A stretch of DNA of 64,000 nt from an uncultured OM182 clade bacterium (GTDB lineage Bacteria; Pseudomonadota; Gammaproteobacteria; Pseudomonadales; Azotimanducaceae), in assembly GCA_905182025.1 (NCBI GenBank), contig CAJJAA010000018.1, forward strand, positions 1-64,000, read 5' to 3'. Shown piece after piece: positions 1-9,607 of this stretch. Positions within the stretch are counted from its first letter, which is position 1; the number at the start of each line of letters is the position of its first letter. The notes under the pieces were generated by a model, which did no database searches, had not been told where the DNA came from, and saw only the letters and a program-made list of their open reading frames with translations. The translations under genes were made by a program, and so were the position numbers.

Positions 1-136
1 GGCAGGTGACGCGCCTGATGAAGAAAATATTCTGCATTTCGAACGATCCCTCGACAATTTTGTTCAGGCTATCCAAGACTATCAATCAATAGAGCAAGGT
101 CGTTTGGACCTGATTAATGCCCTACAAAACAATTGA
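1..136 (+). CDS. 3' end of an unknown gene (partial, N-terminus outside window)
   Basis: The frame beginning at base 2 is open for 44 codons and stops at TGA 134-136. The visible tail is acidic and polar, with no cysteines and no membrane segment; it contains the stretch HFERSLDNFVQAIQDYQ and ends in LQNN. Codon choice looks like that of the neighbouring genes, which is the main reason to call it coding. It converges on ttcA with only 26 bases between the two stop codons, and no clear hairpin separates them. I do not recognise the family; a small helical protein or the C-terminus of a larger one are both possible. Confidence 0.5.
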   Translation, partial: AGDAPDEENILHFERSLDNFVQAIQDYQSIEQGRLDLINALQNN

Positions 137-162
137 TCGAAATATTCATCGCGCGGCATATG

Positions 163-1035
163 CTAATCAGCGTTAGATAAGTTAATCACATCTAATTTTT
201 GAAGCGGCTTCGCACCGGTAAATTCATGCAATGTTCTATCGAGCAGATGCGACGGCACAACGTCAGTGGTTGCCCTGAAGATACTTTCCAGGCGACCCGG
301 AAATTGTTTATCCCAGCCTTGCAGCATTGCCTTGATCATCGGCCTTTGAAGATTTTCTTGAGACCCGCACAAATTACAAGGGATGATAGGCATCTGCATC
401 AACTCGGCATAGCGCTCAAGATCCTTTTCCTTACAATAAGCCAGCGGGCGGATAACGACATTTTCGCCATCATCACTGAGAAGCTTAGCGGGCATTGTTT
501 TTAACTTGCCACCGTGGAACATATTGAGAAATAACGTTTCAATAATGTCGTCTCTGTGATGGCCGAGCGCGACCTTCGTGCAACCATTTTTTTTCGCATA
601 TTTATACAATATTGCGCGTCGAAACCGTGAACACCAGCCGCAGTAGGTTTTACCCTCAGGCACCATCTCAGTGACGATAGAGTAGGTGTCCTCCTCTATA
701 ATGTCGTAATCAACACCAAGAGACTCAAAATATTGGGGCAATACGTGTTCGGGAAACCCCGGTTGCTTCTGATCAAGGTTGACCGCGACTAAATCAAAGT
801 GAATTGGCGCAGATTTCTGCAGACCCAGCAAGATATCCAGCATGGCGAGACTATCCTTCCCACCGGAAATGCAAACCATTACCTTATCGCCCTCTTCGAT
901 CATGCCAAAGTCGTGGATAGCTTTGCCCGCTTCTCTCCTGAGCTTCTTTAAAACCTTCTTCTGCTCCAACTGAAGCTTTCGCTCATCGCCCAGCAATGCG
1001 GCGTCGGTGGCATCTTGGTGATCAATTGTCGACAT
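163..1035 (-). CDS. ttcA: tRNA 2-thiocytidine biosynthesis protein TtcA
   Basis: TtcA is the iron-sulfur, ATP-dependent enzyme that thiolates cytidine 32 of certain tRNAs in the cytoplasm. The 290-residue product shows the PP-loop SGGKDS at residues 57-62, the CxxC pair CGWC at 132-135 and the second pair at C220/C223 (NLCGSQ context), which are the cluster ligands and sulfur-transfer cysteines of the family. An upstream in-frame ATG at 1128 would add 31 residues that do not look like TtcA; the ATG at 1035, giving MSTIDH, fits the usual family length of about 300 and is preferred. It is divergent from the deacetylase gene at 1146, leaving about 110 bases for both promoters. Identification is firm; only the start is uncertain. 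Confidence 0.95.
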   Translation of the reverse strand: MSTIDHQDATDAALLGDERKLQLEQKKVLKKLRREAGKAIHDFGMIEEGDKVMVCISGGKDSLAMLDILLGLQKSAPIHFDLVAVNLDQKQPGFPEHVLPQYFESLGVDYDIIEEDTYSIVTEMVPEGKTYCGWCSRFRRAILYKYAKKNGCTKVALGHHRDDIIETLFLNMFHGGKLKTMPAKLLSDDGENVVIRPLAYCKEKDLERYAELMQMPIIPCNLCGSQENLQRPMIKAMLQGWDKQFPGRLESIFRATTDVVPSHLLDRTLHEFTGAKPLQKLDVINLSNAD

Positions 1036-1145
1036 AATATGCGGTAACCTAGTAGCCCCTATCTGGGCTTTTGGTGTATAAAATAAGGACGCAATTCTAC
1101 ACCTCGTGTAGCATAGTGGTCGACCCATTTTGAGATTGATGCTGT

Positions 1146-2204
1146 ATGGTAAAGATAACCTGGATTTTACTATTTCTTCTCTTAGGTTTCTCTGTCAAGG
1201 CGATAGATAAGCCGCAGATCGTTCACGGCGGCGTTTTAATGCAGTATCACCACGTACACATTTCTACGCCCAGTAGCACCAGCATTAGCCCTGATGGGTT
1301 TTCTTTACACATGAAGACGATTGTCGACGAAGGCTATCGTATCTGGCCTCTGACGAAACTATTGGACGCCATTGCAACCCAAGCGCTTTTACCGGACAAG
1401 GTCGTGAGCATCACCTTTGATGATGCCTACGTTGATATTTACGATAACGCGTTTCCTGTTTTGAAACAGTACAACCTACCTTTCACGATCTTTGTCGCGA
1501 CGCAACTTGTCGGCAGAAAGGGTTATCTGACTTGGGATCAAATCAGGGAGATGAAACGCGCGGGTGCGAGCATTGCTAATCATACCCACAGCCATGCGCA
1601 TTTGGTTCGAATGGCGCAAGATGAATCGAAAGCCGAATGGATAAGTAGAATAAGAAATGAGATTGTATTTGCTCAAGAAATCATAGAGCGAGAAATTGGC
1701 CCAACGCCTAAGCAGTTGGCTTACCCCTACGGCGAGTACAATCCTGAGGTTCTAGCGCTGGTAAAAGAGCTCGGCTATATAGGCATCGGTCAACAAAGTG
1801 GACCCGCGAGCCGCTATTCCTCTCTTTTAATGCTGCCTCGATTCCCCTTCTCTGGTCCCTATAGCGCAATGAAGTCTTTTCGCACTAAGTTAAACACGCT
1901 ACCTTTTCCGGTTGCAGAGACAGCGCTTAACCCGATCTTAAAGAACGATGAGACACCCACTCTTTCACTGGAATTACTCGAAGGAAACTACAGAGTTTCG
2001 GAAGCCACCTGTTATGGACCAGGCGGTCCGACTGAACTTAAAATAACCGATGCGAAGCAATTGATCGCCCGTAATAAAACGCCCTTGCCCGTCGGTCGCT
2101 CTAGGTATAACTGCACGATGCCAGCGACGCTGGGCAATCGTTATCATTGGTATAGTCAGCTCTGGATGAGAAAAAATATTAACCAAAGCTGGTACACCGA
2201 ATAG
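1146..2204 (+). CDS. secreted polysaccharide deacetylase (NodB / carbohydrate esterase 4 family)
   Basis: Predicted exported zinc-dependent deacetylase that removes N-acetyl groups from a polysaccharide such as poly-N-acetylglucosamine or peptidoglycan. Residues 1-19 form a signal peptide (hydrophobic run [11 protein letters not shown], then KA). The NodB motifs are visible: TFDDAY at 90-95 supplies the catalytic and metal-binding aspartates, and HTHSH at 146-150 supplies the metal-binding histidines. LAYPYGEYN is the next conserved motif. At 352 residues it has a C-terminal tail of about 120 residues beyond the NodB fold that I do not recognise. The layout recalls the N-terminal half of PgaB, but no pga genes are nearby, so the substrate is open. 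It converges on ybbP with one base between stop codons. Confidence 0.88.
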   Translation: MVKITWILLFLLLGFSVKAIDKPQIVHGGVLMQYHHVHISTPSSTSISPDGFSLHMKTIVDEGYRIWPLTKLLDAIATQALLPDKVVSITFDDAYVDIYDNAFPVLKQYNLPFTIFVATQLVGRKGYLTWDQIREMKRAGASIANHTHSHAHLVRMAQDESKAEWISRIRNEIVFAQEIIEREIGPTPKQLAYPYGEYNPEVLALVKELGYIGIGQQSGPASRYSSLLMLPRFPFSGPYSAMKSFRTKLNTLPFPVAETALNPILKNDETPTLSLELLEGNYRVSEATCYGPGGPTELKITDAKQLIARNKTPLPVGRSRYNCTMPATLGNRYHWYSQLWMRKNINQSWYTE

Positions 2205-2205
2205 T

Positions 2206-4713
2206 TTAGTTCAAACCCCTCAACACAATGGTCGGCGGTGTTCTAACGACTTTCAGAGTCGCTATGGTGCCGATCAAACCAATAAGTACAGCACCGATTA
2301 CGGGCCCCAACAACCACAGCATAGGGTTAGGCTCGTAATCTAATTCAAAAATTTGTTCTTCAAGGCCATACACAGTAATTTCCGCACCAATCGCGGCAAG
2401 CACGCCGGCGAACAATCCAAGCACGCAGAACTCAATGACCAGACTGCCCATAACAAGACGTCGACCTGCGCCTAACGTTCGCAAAATCGCATGCTGCTTA
2501 AACCGTTCATCCATACTCGCTTGAATGCTAGCGAGTAGTACCAAAGCACCTGAAATAAGAATCAACCCGAGCACTAATTCTATTGCCATCGTGACCTGAG
2601 TGATTATCGTTTTAATCTGCTCGATAATGGCATCAACTTCAATCACTGTCATGGTTGGAAATTCACGTAATAATCCATTTAGGAAAATTTTATTTTCCCT
2701 TTCTAAATGGAAGCTCGTCATAAAGGTTGATGGGTAATCTTCAAGCGCGGCAGGCGAGAAGATGATATAAAAATTCGGTTGCATGTTGTCCCATGCGACG
2801 GAACGGATACTAGACACTTTCGCATCAAGTTGGCGACCTTGAATGGTAAACTCAAGCGCATCGCCTACTTTTAATCCATTCCTTGCGGCGAGATCTTTTT
2901 CCAACGAAACCAAGGCCGGTCCAACGTAATCTGCTGCCCACCATTCCCCAGAAGTTATCAGATTGTCATCAGGAATTTCGCCAGCGTAAGTTAAATTTCG
3001 ATTTGAGGTCGCCCGGGGGCCCCTTTCCTCTTGATCATCCGTTTGTGTTTCACGCTCCTCACGTTCCTTCGCCACCTCGCCATTCACCTTCGAGATTCGA
3101 CCAGAAATCATCGGATACAAAGGTTGTGAACGAATATCATTTTCGACCAGTAGATTGCGAATGGGCTCCACATCCTCTGGCGATATATTCATCGCAAAGT
3201 GATTCGGTGCATCAACGGGGATTTGTGCTTGCCAGTTTTCTATGAGCGACGTGCGCACCAAGAACAGTATCAGTAGCAGCATAATCGCCAGACCAAAAAC
3301 GAGAATCTGCATGGTGTTCTCTTGGCCACGACGTTGCATACCCGCTAACGCTAGCCGCCAGACACTACCCGCTTGCATCCCCAGTACGCGGCCCGATTTG
3401 AGCAAAATAAATGCTAAGCCTGATAACACAAGCAAGGCAACTAGGCCGCCGGAGAAGATCATTAGTGTTAACTCAATATCTTCGCTGTACCACCACATCA
3501 ACCCGATCGTACCGACCACTCCTATCAGCTGCGCAAGTCGATTACTACCTGTGCCAACCTCAATGTCACGGCGAATAACGCGAATCGGCTCTGTCGATCT
3601 CAACTTTAATAACGGCGGTAACGCAAAAGACAGCAGGCAAACAAACCCTGTCGTCAAACCTAACCAGATAGGACGCATACCCGGCGCGGGCAACTCGACC
3701 GGAATAAAGGGTTGCAGTGCGGCAGATATGCCGATCTGCGCCATATAACCAACGCCGCTGCCAAGCAACGTGCCGATCAGACCTAGCAGCACAAAAATCG
3801 TGATAAACAAACCATCAATGCCATTCGGCGTCGCACCTAACGTCTTCAAAATGGCAACATGATCGTAATGGCGCAAGGAATAACGTTGTGCAGAAAGTGC
3901 AATGGCCACGCCAGCTAAGATAACCCCTAACAGACCGCCGAGCAGAAGAAACCGCTCCGCTCTATCCAAGGCGTTACCGATTCCCTCAGTGCCCTCTTTA
4001 ACACCAAACATTCTGACATTTTCGTCAAGGCGAGGTTCCACCCAAGCTTGAAAGTCATCCAGAGCCTGCTTCTCTCCAGAGAAAAGATAACGGTAGGTGA
4101 GTCGACTACCAGGTTGAACAACCTCGGTTAACGGTACATCACTTAGATTCATCAATACACGAGGGCCGGTGTTACTAAAACCGCCGCCCTTGTCTGGCTC
4201 TTTAATCAACGCCTTGCTAACAACAAAACTGGTCACGCCAAGATCTAATACGTCACCGGGTTGGACGTCTAACGAAGGTAGCAGTCGACTTTCGAGCCAT
4301 ATCTCACCTGGTGGTGGACCGGAGGTGACGATCTCACCGAATTCAAAAGGTTTATCTGAGGTGATCAGTTCACCCCGCAGCGGATAAGTATCAGAGACCG
4401 CCTTTACCGCGGCAAACTGCGCTCGCTCAGATGAAAATACCATCGACAGAAACGTGAGGGTTTCCGCTTGGCCAAGACCACGCGTTCTCGCTTCAGTTAA
4501 AATTTGAGGATCGATCGGTTGATTGCTTGAAATAACCCGGTCCGCGGCAAGAAATGTTGCCGACTCGGCTAACAGGGCCTGTTGCAGGCGGTCAACGAAT
4601 AAGGTAATTGTCGTTACCGTGCCAACTGCGATCAACAAAGAAACGAGTAAAAGTGTCAGCTCGCCAGAACGCCAGTCACGCCACAAAAGCTTCAGCGCAA
4701 GGCCAAGCCTCAT
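2206..4713 (-). CDS. ybbP: FtsX-like ABC transporter permease (YbbP family)
   Basis: Inner-membrane permease of a MacB/FtsX-type ABC system, 835 residues, close to the length of E. coli YbbP. One membrane segment lies near residues 16-36, a large periplasmic domain follows, then a first FtsX core of three helices (about 258-375), a central pair, a second periplasmic domain and a C-terminal FtsX core (about 715-825). A charged insert (EREERETQTDDQEERG, near residue 560) interrupts the second periplasmic domain. Its ATG overlaps the stop of ybbA by four bases, which implies translational coupling. Family members next to TesA are suspected to move lipids or hydrophobic compounds; substrate is not established by the sequence. 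Confidence 0.88.
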   Translation of the reverse strand: MRLGLALKLLWRDWRSGELTLLLVSLLIAVGTVTTITLFVDRLQQALLAESATFLAADRVISSNQPIDPQILTEARTRGLGQAETLTFLSMVFSSERAQFAAVKAVSDTYPLRGELITSDKPFEFGEIVTSGPPPGEIWLESRLLPSLDVQPGDVLDLGVTSFVVSKALIKEPDKGGGFSNTGPRVLMNLSDVPLTEVVQPGSRLTYRYLFSGEKQALDDFQAWVEPRLDENVRMFGVKEGTEGIGNALDRAERFLLLGGLLGVILAGVAIALSAQRYSLRHYDHVAILKTLGATPNGIDGLFITIFVLLGLIGTLLGSGVGYMAQIGISAALQPFIPVELPAPGMRPIWLGLTTGFVCLLSFALPPLLKLRSTEPIRVIRRDIEVGTGSNRLAQLIGVVGTIGLMWWYSEDIELTLMIFSGGLVALLVLSGLAFILLKSGRVLGMQAGSVWRLALAGMQRRGQENTMQILVFGLAIMLLLILFLVRTSLIENWQAQIPVDAPNHFAMNISPEDVEPIRNLLVENDIRSQPLYPMISGRISKVNGEVAKEREERETQTDDQEERGPRATSNRNLTYAGEIPDDNLITSGEWWAADYVGPALVSLEKDLAARNGLKVGDALEFTIQGRQLDAKVSSIRSVAWDNMQPNFYIIFSPAALEDYPSTFMTSFHLERENKIFLNGLLREFPTMTVIEVDAIIEQIKTIITQVTMAIELVLGLILISGALVLLASIQASMDERFKQHAILRTLGAGRRLVMGSLVIEFCVLGLFAGVLAAIGAEITVYGLEEQIFELDYEPNPMLWLLGPVIGAVLIGLIGTIATLKVVRTPPTIVLRGLN

Positions 4714-5408
4714 GATTCAATCAACGCCGAGGCCTTGGCTTGTATCGGCTCAGCAGTAATTACACCGGAGTCAATGAGAATTGACCTGTCGCAGCGTTCG
4801 GCTAAGCGCAAATCGTGTGTCACAAGGACAAGTGTTGTGCCAAATTCCCGATTCAACTCGAACAACAAATCAATAATTGTCGCACCGGTCTTGGTGTCTA
4901 AGTTTCCCGTCGGCTCATCGGCAAATAAAATTTTTGCAGAGGATGCGAACGCTCTGGCAAGAGCCACTCGCTGCTGCTCTCCGCCTGAGAGTTGGCGTGG
5001 ATAGTGATGCATTCTGTGATCGAGACCGACTCTGACGAGCAGCTCCTTAGCTTTAGATTCAGCTTCGGGGTCGCCCTTTAACTCAGCAGGTAACATGACA
5101 TTCTCGATCGCAGTCAGGCTGTCCAACAGCTGGAAGGCTTGAAATACAAATCCGACGAATTCACCACGGGCTTTAGCGCGTTGTTCTTCGTCCATTGCCG
5201 TCAATTCTTGATCGGCGAGAAATATTTGCCCTTGGCTGGGTGTATCTAAGCCCGCAATGAGGCTTAAAAGAGTGGTCTTACCGGAACCAGAGGCACCGAC
5301 GATAGCAACGGCCTCAGACTTCTTGATTTCGATGTCGATCCCTTTCAAGATGGTCAACTGACCTTCAGAGGTCTGGACGGTCTTACCGAGGTCGATGGTT
5401 TTGATCAT
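4710..5408 (-). CDS. ybbA: ABC transporter ATP-binding protein (YbbA family)
   Basis: ATPase partner of YbbP, of the LolD/MacB type. In the 232-residue product, Walker A is GASGSGKTT (38-46), the signature LSGGEQQR is at 140-147, Walker B ILFADEP is at 160-166 and the switch histidine is in VTHD (196-199). The frame is open to 5480, but the ATG at 5408 (MIKTID) gives the standard LolD-type N-terminus and the E. coli length. It is divergent from tesA, whose start lies only 28 bases away, the same ybbAP-tesA arrangement seen in E. coli, so the two units must share a very compact promoter region or overlap at their 5' ends. Confidence 0.92.
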   Translation of the reverse strand: MIKTIDLGKTVQTSEGQLTILKGIDIEIKKSEAVAIVGASGSGKTTLLSLIAGLDTPSQGQIFLADQELTAMDEEQRAKARGEFVGFVFQAFQLLDSLTAIENVMLPAELKGDPEAESKAKELLVRVGLDHRMHHYPRQLSGGEQQRVALARAFASSAKILFADEPTGNLDTKTGATIIDLLFELNREFGTTLVLVTHDLRLAERCDRSILIDSGVITAEPIQAKASALIES

Positions 5409-5436
5409 AATAGTGGCATCAACTTGAGTATTTAAA

Positions 5437-6090
5437 TTGGTAGTTTCTGATTTCACAGCTAGCTTTACGCACCTTTCCAAAATTTGGATTACTGTTCTGT
5501 GCTTAACTTATGGTTCATCGGCAAGTGCAAACGATCCGAAAATACTCGTTTTCGGAGATAGCATCAGTGCAGCCTATGGTATGGAACCCGAACAAGGTTG
5601 GGTTCAATTGATGTCTGACAAGCTAAAACAGGACGGTTCCCACTACACGGTTATCAACGCAAGTGTTAGCGGAGAAACAACCGGTGGCGGACTCGTAAGA
5701 TTACCTAAAACACTCGACGTACACCAACCCAATATACTCATTCTGGAACTTGGCGGTAATGACGGACTGCGCGGCTATCCAATCGACAAGATTAAATCGA
5801 ATCTAAACCAAATGATTGAGATGGCAGCTGTCGAAGACATCCAAGTACTGTTGGTCGGAATGGTACTGCCGCCGAATTATGGTCGGCGCTATACCTTGGC
5901 CTTCCAAAACTCCTTCGCTGACGTCGCCACAGGGCAAGAAATCGCGCTAGTGCCGCATTTGCTTGAGGGTGTGACAACACCTAGAGATCTCATGCAACAG
6001 GATGGCATTCATCCCAGGGCAGAAGCGCAGTGGATGATTGTAGAAGACATCTACCCCTTGCTAAAGCCTCTGATGAACAGCGATAAATGA
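5437..6090 (+). CDS. tesA: multifunctional acyl-CoA thioesterase I / lysophospholipase / arylesterase TesA
   Basis: Periplasmic SGNH hydrolase that cleaves acyl thioesters and esters. Block I is GDSIS (40-44) with the nucleophilic serine, block III is GGND (107-110), and the catalytic Asp/His pair is in DGIHP (189-193). A signal peptide runs to about residue 31 (SKIWITVLCLTYG then SASA). No ATG exists in frame before the GDS motif; TTG at 5437 is the only usual start codon that keeps the signal peptide with its upstream residues, so a TTG start is inferred. The gene is divergent from ybbAP as in E. coli. Function is firm at family level; the exact start is not. Confidence 0.92.
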   Translation: MVVSDFTASFTHLSKIWITVLCLTYGSSASANDPKILVFGDSISAAYGMEPEQGWVQLMSDKLKQDGSHYTVINASVSGETTGGGLVRLPKTLDVHQPNILILELGGNDGLRGYPIDKIKSNLNQMIEMAAVEDIQVLLVGMVLPPNYGRRYTLAFQNSFADVATGQEIALVPHLLEGVTTPRDLMQQDGIHPRAEAQWMIVEDIYPLLKPLMNSDK

Positions 6091-6129
6091 CCTCTAAGTA
6101 GAAGATCACTGTAATCAGCACAACAACGT

Positions 6130-6867
6130 TTACAACAGGGTAAGTTGCCGGGGACTGATCGGGCCCCTATTCAATTTTGTTTCAATTGAGCGCCAATTTG
6201 GCTCCGCTAGATCCATTAATTGGTAAAAATCAGCATTGTGGGCGAAGTGGTGTAAATGACACAACTCATGTCGAATGACCATATCAATCACCTCAGGTGA
6301 ATGTTTGACGAGATGCGTATTCAAACAAATTTCACCACGATGAGAACAACTGCCCCATCTGGATTTCATTTTTCTCACCCGTAAACCGCTAGGAATAACC
6401 CCAATAGGAAACTGCTCAACACATTGTTTAAGTCGAACAGCGAATACCTGCTCGCTCTGTTTTTTATAAAAGCGCTCTAGTGCCTCAGCGACTTTTTTTT
6501 GATTCGTCAAATCGATCACACTCACCTGGATAACATCATGTTTGATGCGAACCCGACTACGACCACTTGAGAGGCTCAATTTGTAGGGCTGACCAAGATA
6601 ATAATGCGCTGATTTATCGTCAAAGCTAACGGGTGCGGGTTCAACCGGGAGCGATGCCAGGTTCTTAGCAATCCAAACATGCTTAGATTCGACAAAAGCG
6701 ATGATGTCACGCCAGGCACACTTAAGTGGTGCACGCACTTCAACCGGCTGATGCGTTGCTATGAGGTGGATCGCGATTGTCTTTCGACGCTGCCGCTTCA
6801 AGATGACGCGAATACGTTGATCACCGAAGGTGAAATCAAGATCGTCAGATCCCAGGCTAAACTTCAA
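6130..6867 (-). CDS. YgjP-type zinc metallopeptidase-like protein (SprT-like/WLM, DUF45)
   Basis: The 245-residue product carries the zinc motif HELCH at 200-204 with a third histidine at 210 (HFAHN) and the family motif SRWGSCS at 169-175. The N-terminal half is the beta-rich YgjP domain. Members of this family are predicted cytoplasmic metal-dependent hydrolases of unsettled substrate. The start is TTG at 6867: a Shine-Dalgarno-like AGGA sits nine bases upstream and no ATG or GTG lies in frame. Its upstream side faces the 12-bp repeat array and the end of bolA. Confidence 0.88.
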   Translation of the reverse strand: MKFSLGSDDLDFTFGDQRIRVILKRQRRKTIAIHLIATHQPVEVRAPLKCAWRDIIAFVESKHVWIAKNLASLPVEPAPVSFDDKSAHYYLGQPYKLSLSSGRSRVRIKHDVIQVSVIDLTNQKKVAEALERFYKKQSEQVFAVRLKQCVEQFPIGVIPSGLRVRKMKSRWGSCSHRGEICLNTHLVKHSPEVIDMVIRHELCHLHHFAHNADFYQLMDLAEPNWRSIETKLNRGPISPRQLTLL

Positions 6868-6934
6868 AATGCAATATCCTAAGCTTACGTATCCTGACGG
6901 TCGCTTGCTTAAACGTTATTAGAATGACCGCTAA

Positions 6935-7018
6935 AACGATCATTTAAAGGACCATCTAAATTACCGCCTTAACTTTTACCTTAACTTTTACCTTAAGTAC
7001 CACCTAAACTACCACCTA
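6935..7018 (-). repeat. degenerate 12-bp tandem array, seven units, crossing the bolA stop codon
   Basis: On the plus strand the segment divides exactly into seven 12-base units starting at 6935, 6947, 6959, 6971, 6983, 6995 and 7007. Examples are AACTTTTACCTT (twice, identical), AAGTACCACCTA, AACTACCACCTA and AAGGACCATCTA; the loose consensus is AAnnACCnnCTA. Because 12 is a multiple of three, the units read in the bolA frame as four-residue repeats (LGGS, LGGT, then stop-GKS, stop-GKS, stop-GGN, LDGP, LNDR). The last part of bolA is therefore made of the array. Recently duplicated units are identical and the outer ones are diverged, as expected for replication slippage. Confidence 0.85.
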
Positions 7019-7328
7019 AACAAGGCGGAGACATCGGTACATCGCCATGCCGGGTTTTCCATTCGGTTTGCGTGTAGGCATGGATAGACAAGGCGTGGAT
7101 GGATGACGCCAGTTCATCAGCCAAGATTTTATTGACGAGCCGGTGGCGTGCAATCAGCGGTTTGTCCTGGAAATTGTCGGCCACTAAGACCACTTTAAAA
7201 TGTGACTCGGAGCCCGCTGGCACATTGTGATTGCTACTCTCGTTCAGAACCTCGATATGATCTAGGTTTAGCTCAGCCACAAGCTTTTCTTCAATTTTTA
7301 GTTTGACGGGTCCCTGCTGCAATGACAT
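6993..7328 (-). CDS. bolA: BolA family transcriptional regulator / Fe-S cofactor protein
   Basis: BolA proteins work with monothiol glutaredoxins in iron-sulfur trafficking and, in E. coli, affect cell shape and transcription under stress. The 111-residue product has the conserved core HNVPAGSESHFKVV (about residues 34-47), the RHR motif near 61-63 and the C-terminal SPPC also found in E. coli BolA, which argues for BolA rather than IbaG. The last nine residues (LGGSLGGT and the residue before) are encoded by the 12-bp tandem array and are probably not structural. It lies four bases downstream of the adenylate cyclase gene on the same strand, so the two are likely co-transcribed. Confidence 0.93.
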   Translation of the reverse strand: MSLQQGPVKLKIEEKLVAELNLDHIEVLNESSNHNVPAGSESHFKVVLVADNFQDKPLIARHRLVNKILADELASSIHALSIHAYTQTEWKTRHGDVPMSPPCLGGSLGGT

Positions 7329-7332
7329 GTCC

Positions 7333-9411
7333 TTAGCCTTTAGAATCTAAATTGAAAATACCGTCCCAATTGGCCGGCGGTGGCGTCGCGATAAATTGAC
7401 CACACCGCGCAATATAAGTCTCACTTGGCCCGTCCTTTGGGGCAATGGCTAACGCCAAGCGAAATGCTGCCATCGCATCTTTGTAGTTACCATCGCGATA
7501 AAGCTTCATACCACGATCAAATTGGATGACCATGTCCGAGATCAACCCTTCTGTTTGGTCTTTACGATCTAGCAATTGGTAAACGCGAACAGGTTCGCTT
7601 TTGCCGACAACGCGCAAGACGTCTAGCTCGCGCACATCGACGTCATCCTTCACCAACTTATAGGTTGCCTCTGAAATCATCAAGTCTGAACCGTAGGCTT
7701 TATTGGCACCTTCTAATCGCGCTGCCAAATTTACAGCATCGCCCATCATGGTGTAGTCCATTCTTTGTGCTGAACCCATATTACCGACAACCATCGTGCC
7801 GCTATTCAAACCCATCCTTACTTTGATCGCCGGTCTCCCTTCCTGCGCCCAACGTTCACGCAAAGGCACCAGCGCATGGTTCATATCAATCGTAGCTAAA
7901 CAGGCCAGTTTGGCATGATCTTCTTGGATGGCTGGAGCACCCCAAAACGCGATAATTGCATCGCCTTCGAATTTATCGACCGTGCCGCGAGCATTGAAGA
8001 TAATGTTACACATCTCTGTTAAATAGTCGTTCAGGACATGGACTAACTCTGAAGGTGTCATGTTTTCAGAGAAGGTCGAAAAGCCGGCGATATCCGAGAA
8101 GAATGCCGTCATTTCTCGTTCTTCTCCGCCCAAACTCAATTTTTCTGGGTCCTTTACTAAGTCCGCAACGACATCGGGAGAAAGATACTGACCAAAGGCG
8201 TCTCTTATTTGTGCTTTTTGTCCCATCTCTGTCAGGTAAAAGCGGGCATTGATAAACAAGATGGAAAGTATTGATGCTATCAGCATGTAACTAATGGATA
8301 GAACCAAGCCAGCATTCACATAGACATAGAAAACACCGACAATATATATTGCCAAAATCAAAATACTCGACATGTTTCGCGGCAAAGGATTAGCCAGATT
8401 TCTTGTCGCTATGAAAGACAACATCAGCACCAAAGCAACGGCGATTTCAACGAAAGTTGATGCCGCTTTTAACGGTCCACCGTTCAGAATAGTGGCAATC
8501 GTACTAGCAATAATTTCCACCCCAAACACATTGCCTAAGGGTGTTTCAAATTCATCGTGCGCGACCTCTGCAACTTCACCAATCAGAACAATTCGTCCCT
8601 CAACAAGAAAAGCAAGGTCCTCAAGCTCTTCCTCGTCTTCTGCGAACAGGATATCAGCGGCGGAAATACCAATGACTTCGTGCAGTTTTACCGTGCCGCC
8701 TGAGCCATCGTGGGGCAGCAGCGGAAAATCAATGTACAAGTCGTTAAATTGATCTAACTGAACCTCAAGATCACCGGCAAAACTCAGCACGTTATCCTCA
8801 AGCGTCACTTCCTCGGGTTCTATACCCAAAAGACCAATGACAGCTCGCACGGAAAATGGCCATTCACCAATGGATTCATTGATGTCAGGATAAACCCTCA
8901 ACCTTACGATTTTTTCCGACACGGTGCTGTTTGATGAAATGTTGGAGTAACCCGAAATTGTTACTTCATCTATCTTTGGAATTGATTTGTTGATGCTAAC
9001 AAATTCTTCACCAACCATTTCAGCCGTGGAGACCATTAAAACGTTTCCGGCTTCAACCAGCGCATCTACCAATGACGGATCTTCACCGTAAGCGCTATTG
9101 AAATCGAGCAACATGTCGACCCCGATAACCGCTGCGCCCATACTCTTTAGTCGGACGATAATTGTTGATAAATCAACTCGACGTAAAGGGAACTTGTCAT
9201 ATTCCTCAAAGAAGGCTTCATCTGTGTAAATAAGCACAACGTCTTCAATTGGAGCGACCTCCTCTTCAGGGGCCATATAGGTTCTTGCTATCTGACGGTA
9301 TGAGAGCGTCTCATCTTCGAGCATTGAAAATGATTCACGATTCTCTAGAAATATTGCCAGCATAAAGACCAGCACAATCGCCAAGATGTCGTACCGATTC
9401 GTTGCACCCAT
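7333..9411 (-). CDS. CHASE2-domain adenylate/guanylate cyclase (class III)
   Basis: Inner-membrane nucleotide cyclase of 692 residues that should make cAMP (or cGMP) in response to an extracytoplasmic signal. An N-terminal membrane segment (about 7-22) is followed by a periplasmic CHASE2 sensor domain (about 30-310), three membrane helices (about 318-390) and a cytoplasmic class III cyclase domain (about 430-610). The two metal aspartates are in FSDIAGF and EGDAI, the base-contacting lysine is in DKFEGD, and the transition-state residues are in MMGDAVNLAARLE. The C-terminus (about 625-680) looks like a tetratricopeptide unit. Lys and Asp at the purine-contact positions favour ATP as substrate. 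It precedes bolA and follows the FecR-like gene, a neighbourhood typical of envelope signalling clusters. Confidence 0.9.
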   Translation of the reverse strand: MGATNRYDILAIVLVFMLAIFLENRESFSMLEDETLSYRQIARTYMAPEEEVAPIEDVVLIYTDEAFFEEYDKFPLRRVDLSTIIVRLKSMGAAVIGVDMLLDFNSAYGEDPSLVDALVEAGNVLMVSTAEMVGEEFVSINKSIPKIDEVTISGYSNISSNSTVSEKIVRLRVYPDINESIGEWPFSVRAVIGLLGIEPEEVTLEDNVLSFAGDLEVQLDQFNDLYIDFPLLPHDGSGGTVKLHEVIGISAADILFAEDEEELEDLAFLVEGRIVLIGEVAEVAHDEFETPLGNVFGVEIIASTIATILNGGPLKAASTFVEIAVALVLMLSFIATRNLANPLPRNMSSILILAIYIVGVFYVYVNAGLVLSISYMLIASILSILFINARFYLTEMGQKAQIRDAFGQYLSPDVVADLVKDPEKLSLGGEEREMTAFFSDIAGFSTFSENMTPSELVHVLNDYLTEMCNIIFNARGTVDKFEGDAIIAFWGAPAIQEDHAKLACLATIDMNHALVPLRERWAQEGRPAIKVRMGLNSGTMVVGNMGSAQRMDYTMMGDAVNLAARLEGANKAYGSDLMISEATYKLVKDDVDVRELDVLRVVGKSEPVRVYQLLDRKDQTEGLISDMVIQFDRGMKLYRDGNYKDAMAAFRLALAIAPKDGPSETYIARCGQFIATPPPANWDGIFNLDSKG

Positions 9412-9531
9412 TGTTAAACCTTTGTCTTTGTTAGTTACTTCTCTAACGGGCTTTTTCGAGCATGAAACTCACGGCAAAAAAACATAGCGAAAGAGAAGAA
9501 ATGTGATTGGCCAAATTACCTAACGACAGGC

Positions 9532-9569
9532 AAAAAAAACCCACTGAGACCTTATTAGATCACAGCGGG
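9532..9569 (-). terminator. rho-independent terminator of the FecR-like gene
   Basis: On the minus strand an imperfect hairpin (arms 9569-9557 and 9552-9540, with CCCGCTG pairing to CAGTGGG apart from one G-T wobble) is followed by eight T residues. It sits about 40 bases after the stop of the FecR-like gene and would separate that transcript from the cyclase-bolA unit. The plus-strand side also ends in a T run, so it could work in both directions, but no plus-strand gene ends here. Confidence 0.75.
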
Positions 9570-9607
9570 CAGCTTTTTTGTACGGCCGTCTTTCAAATCA
9601 ATATCTT

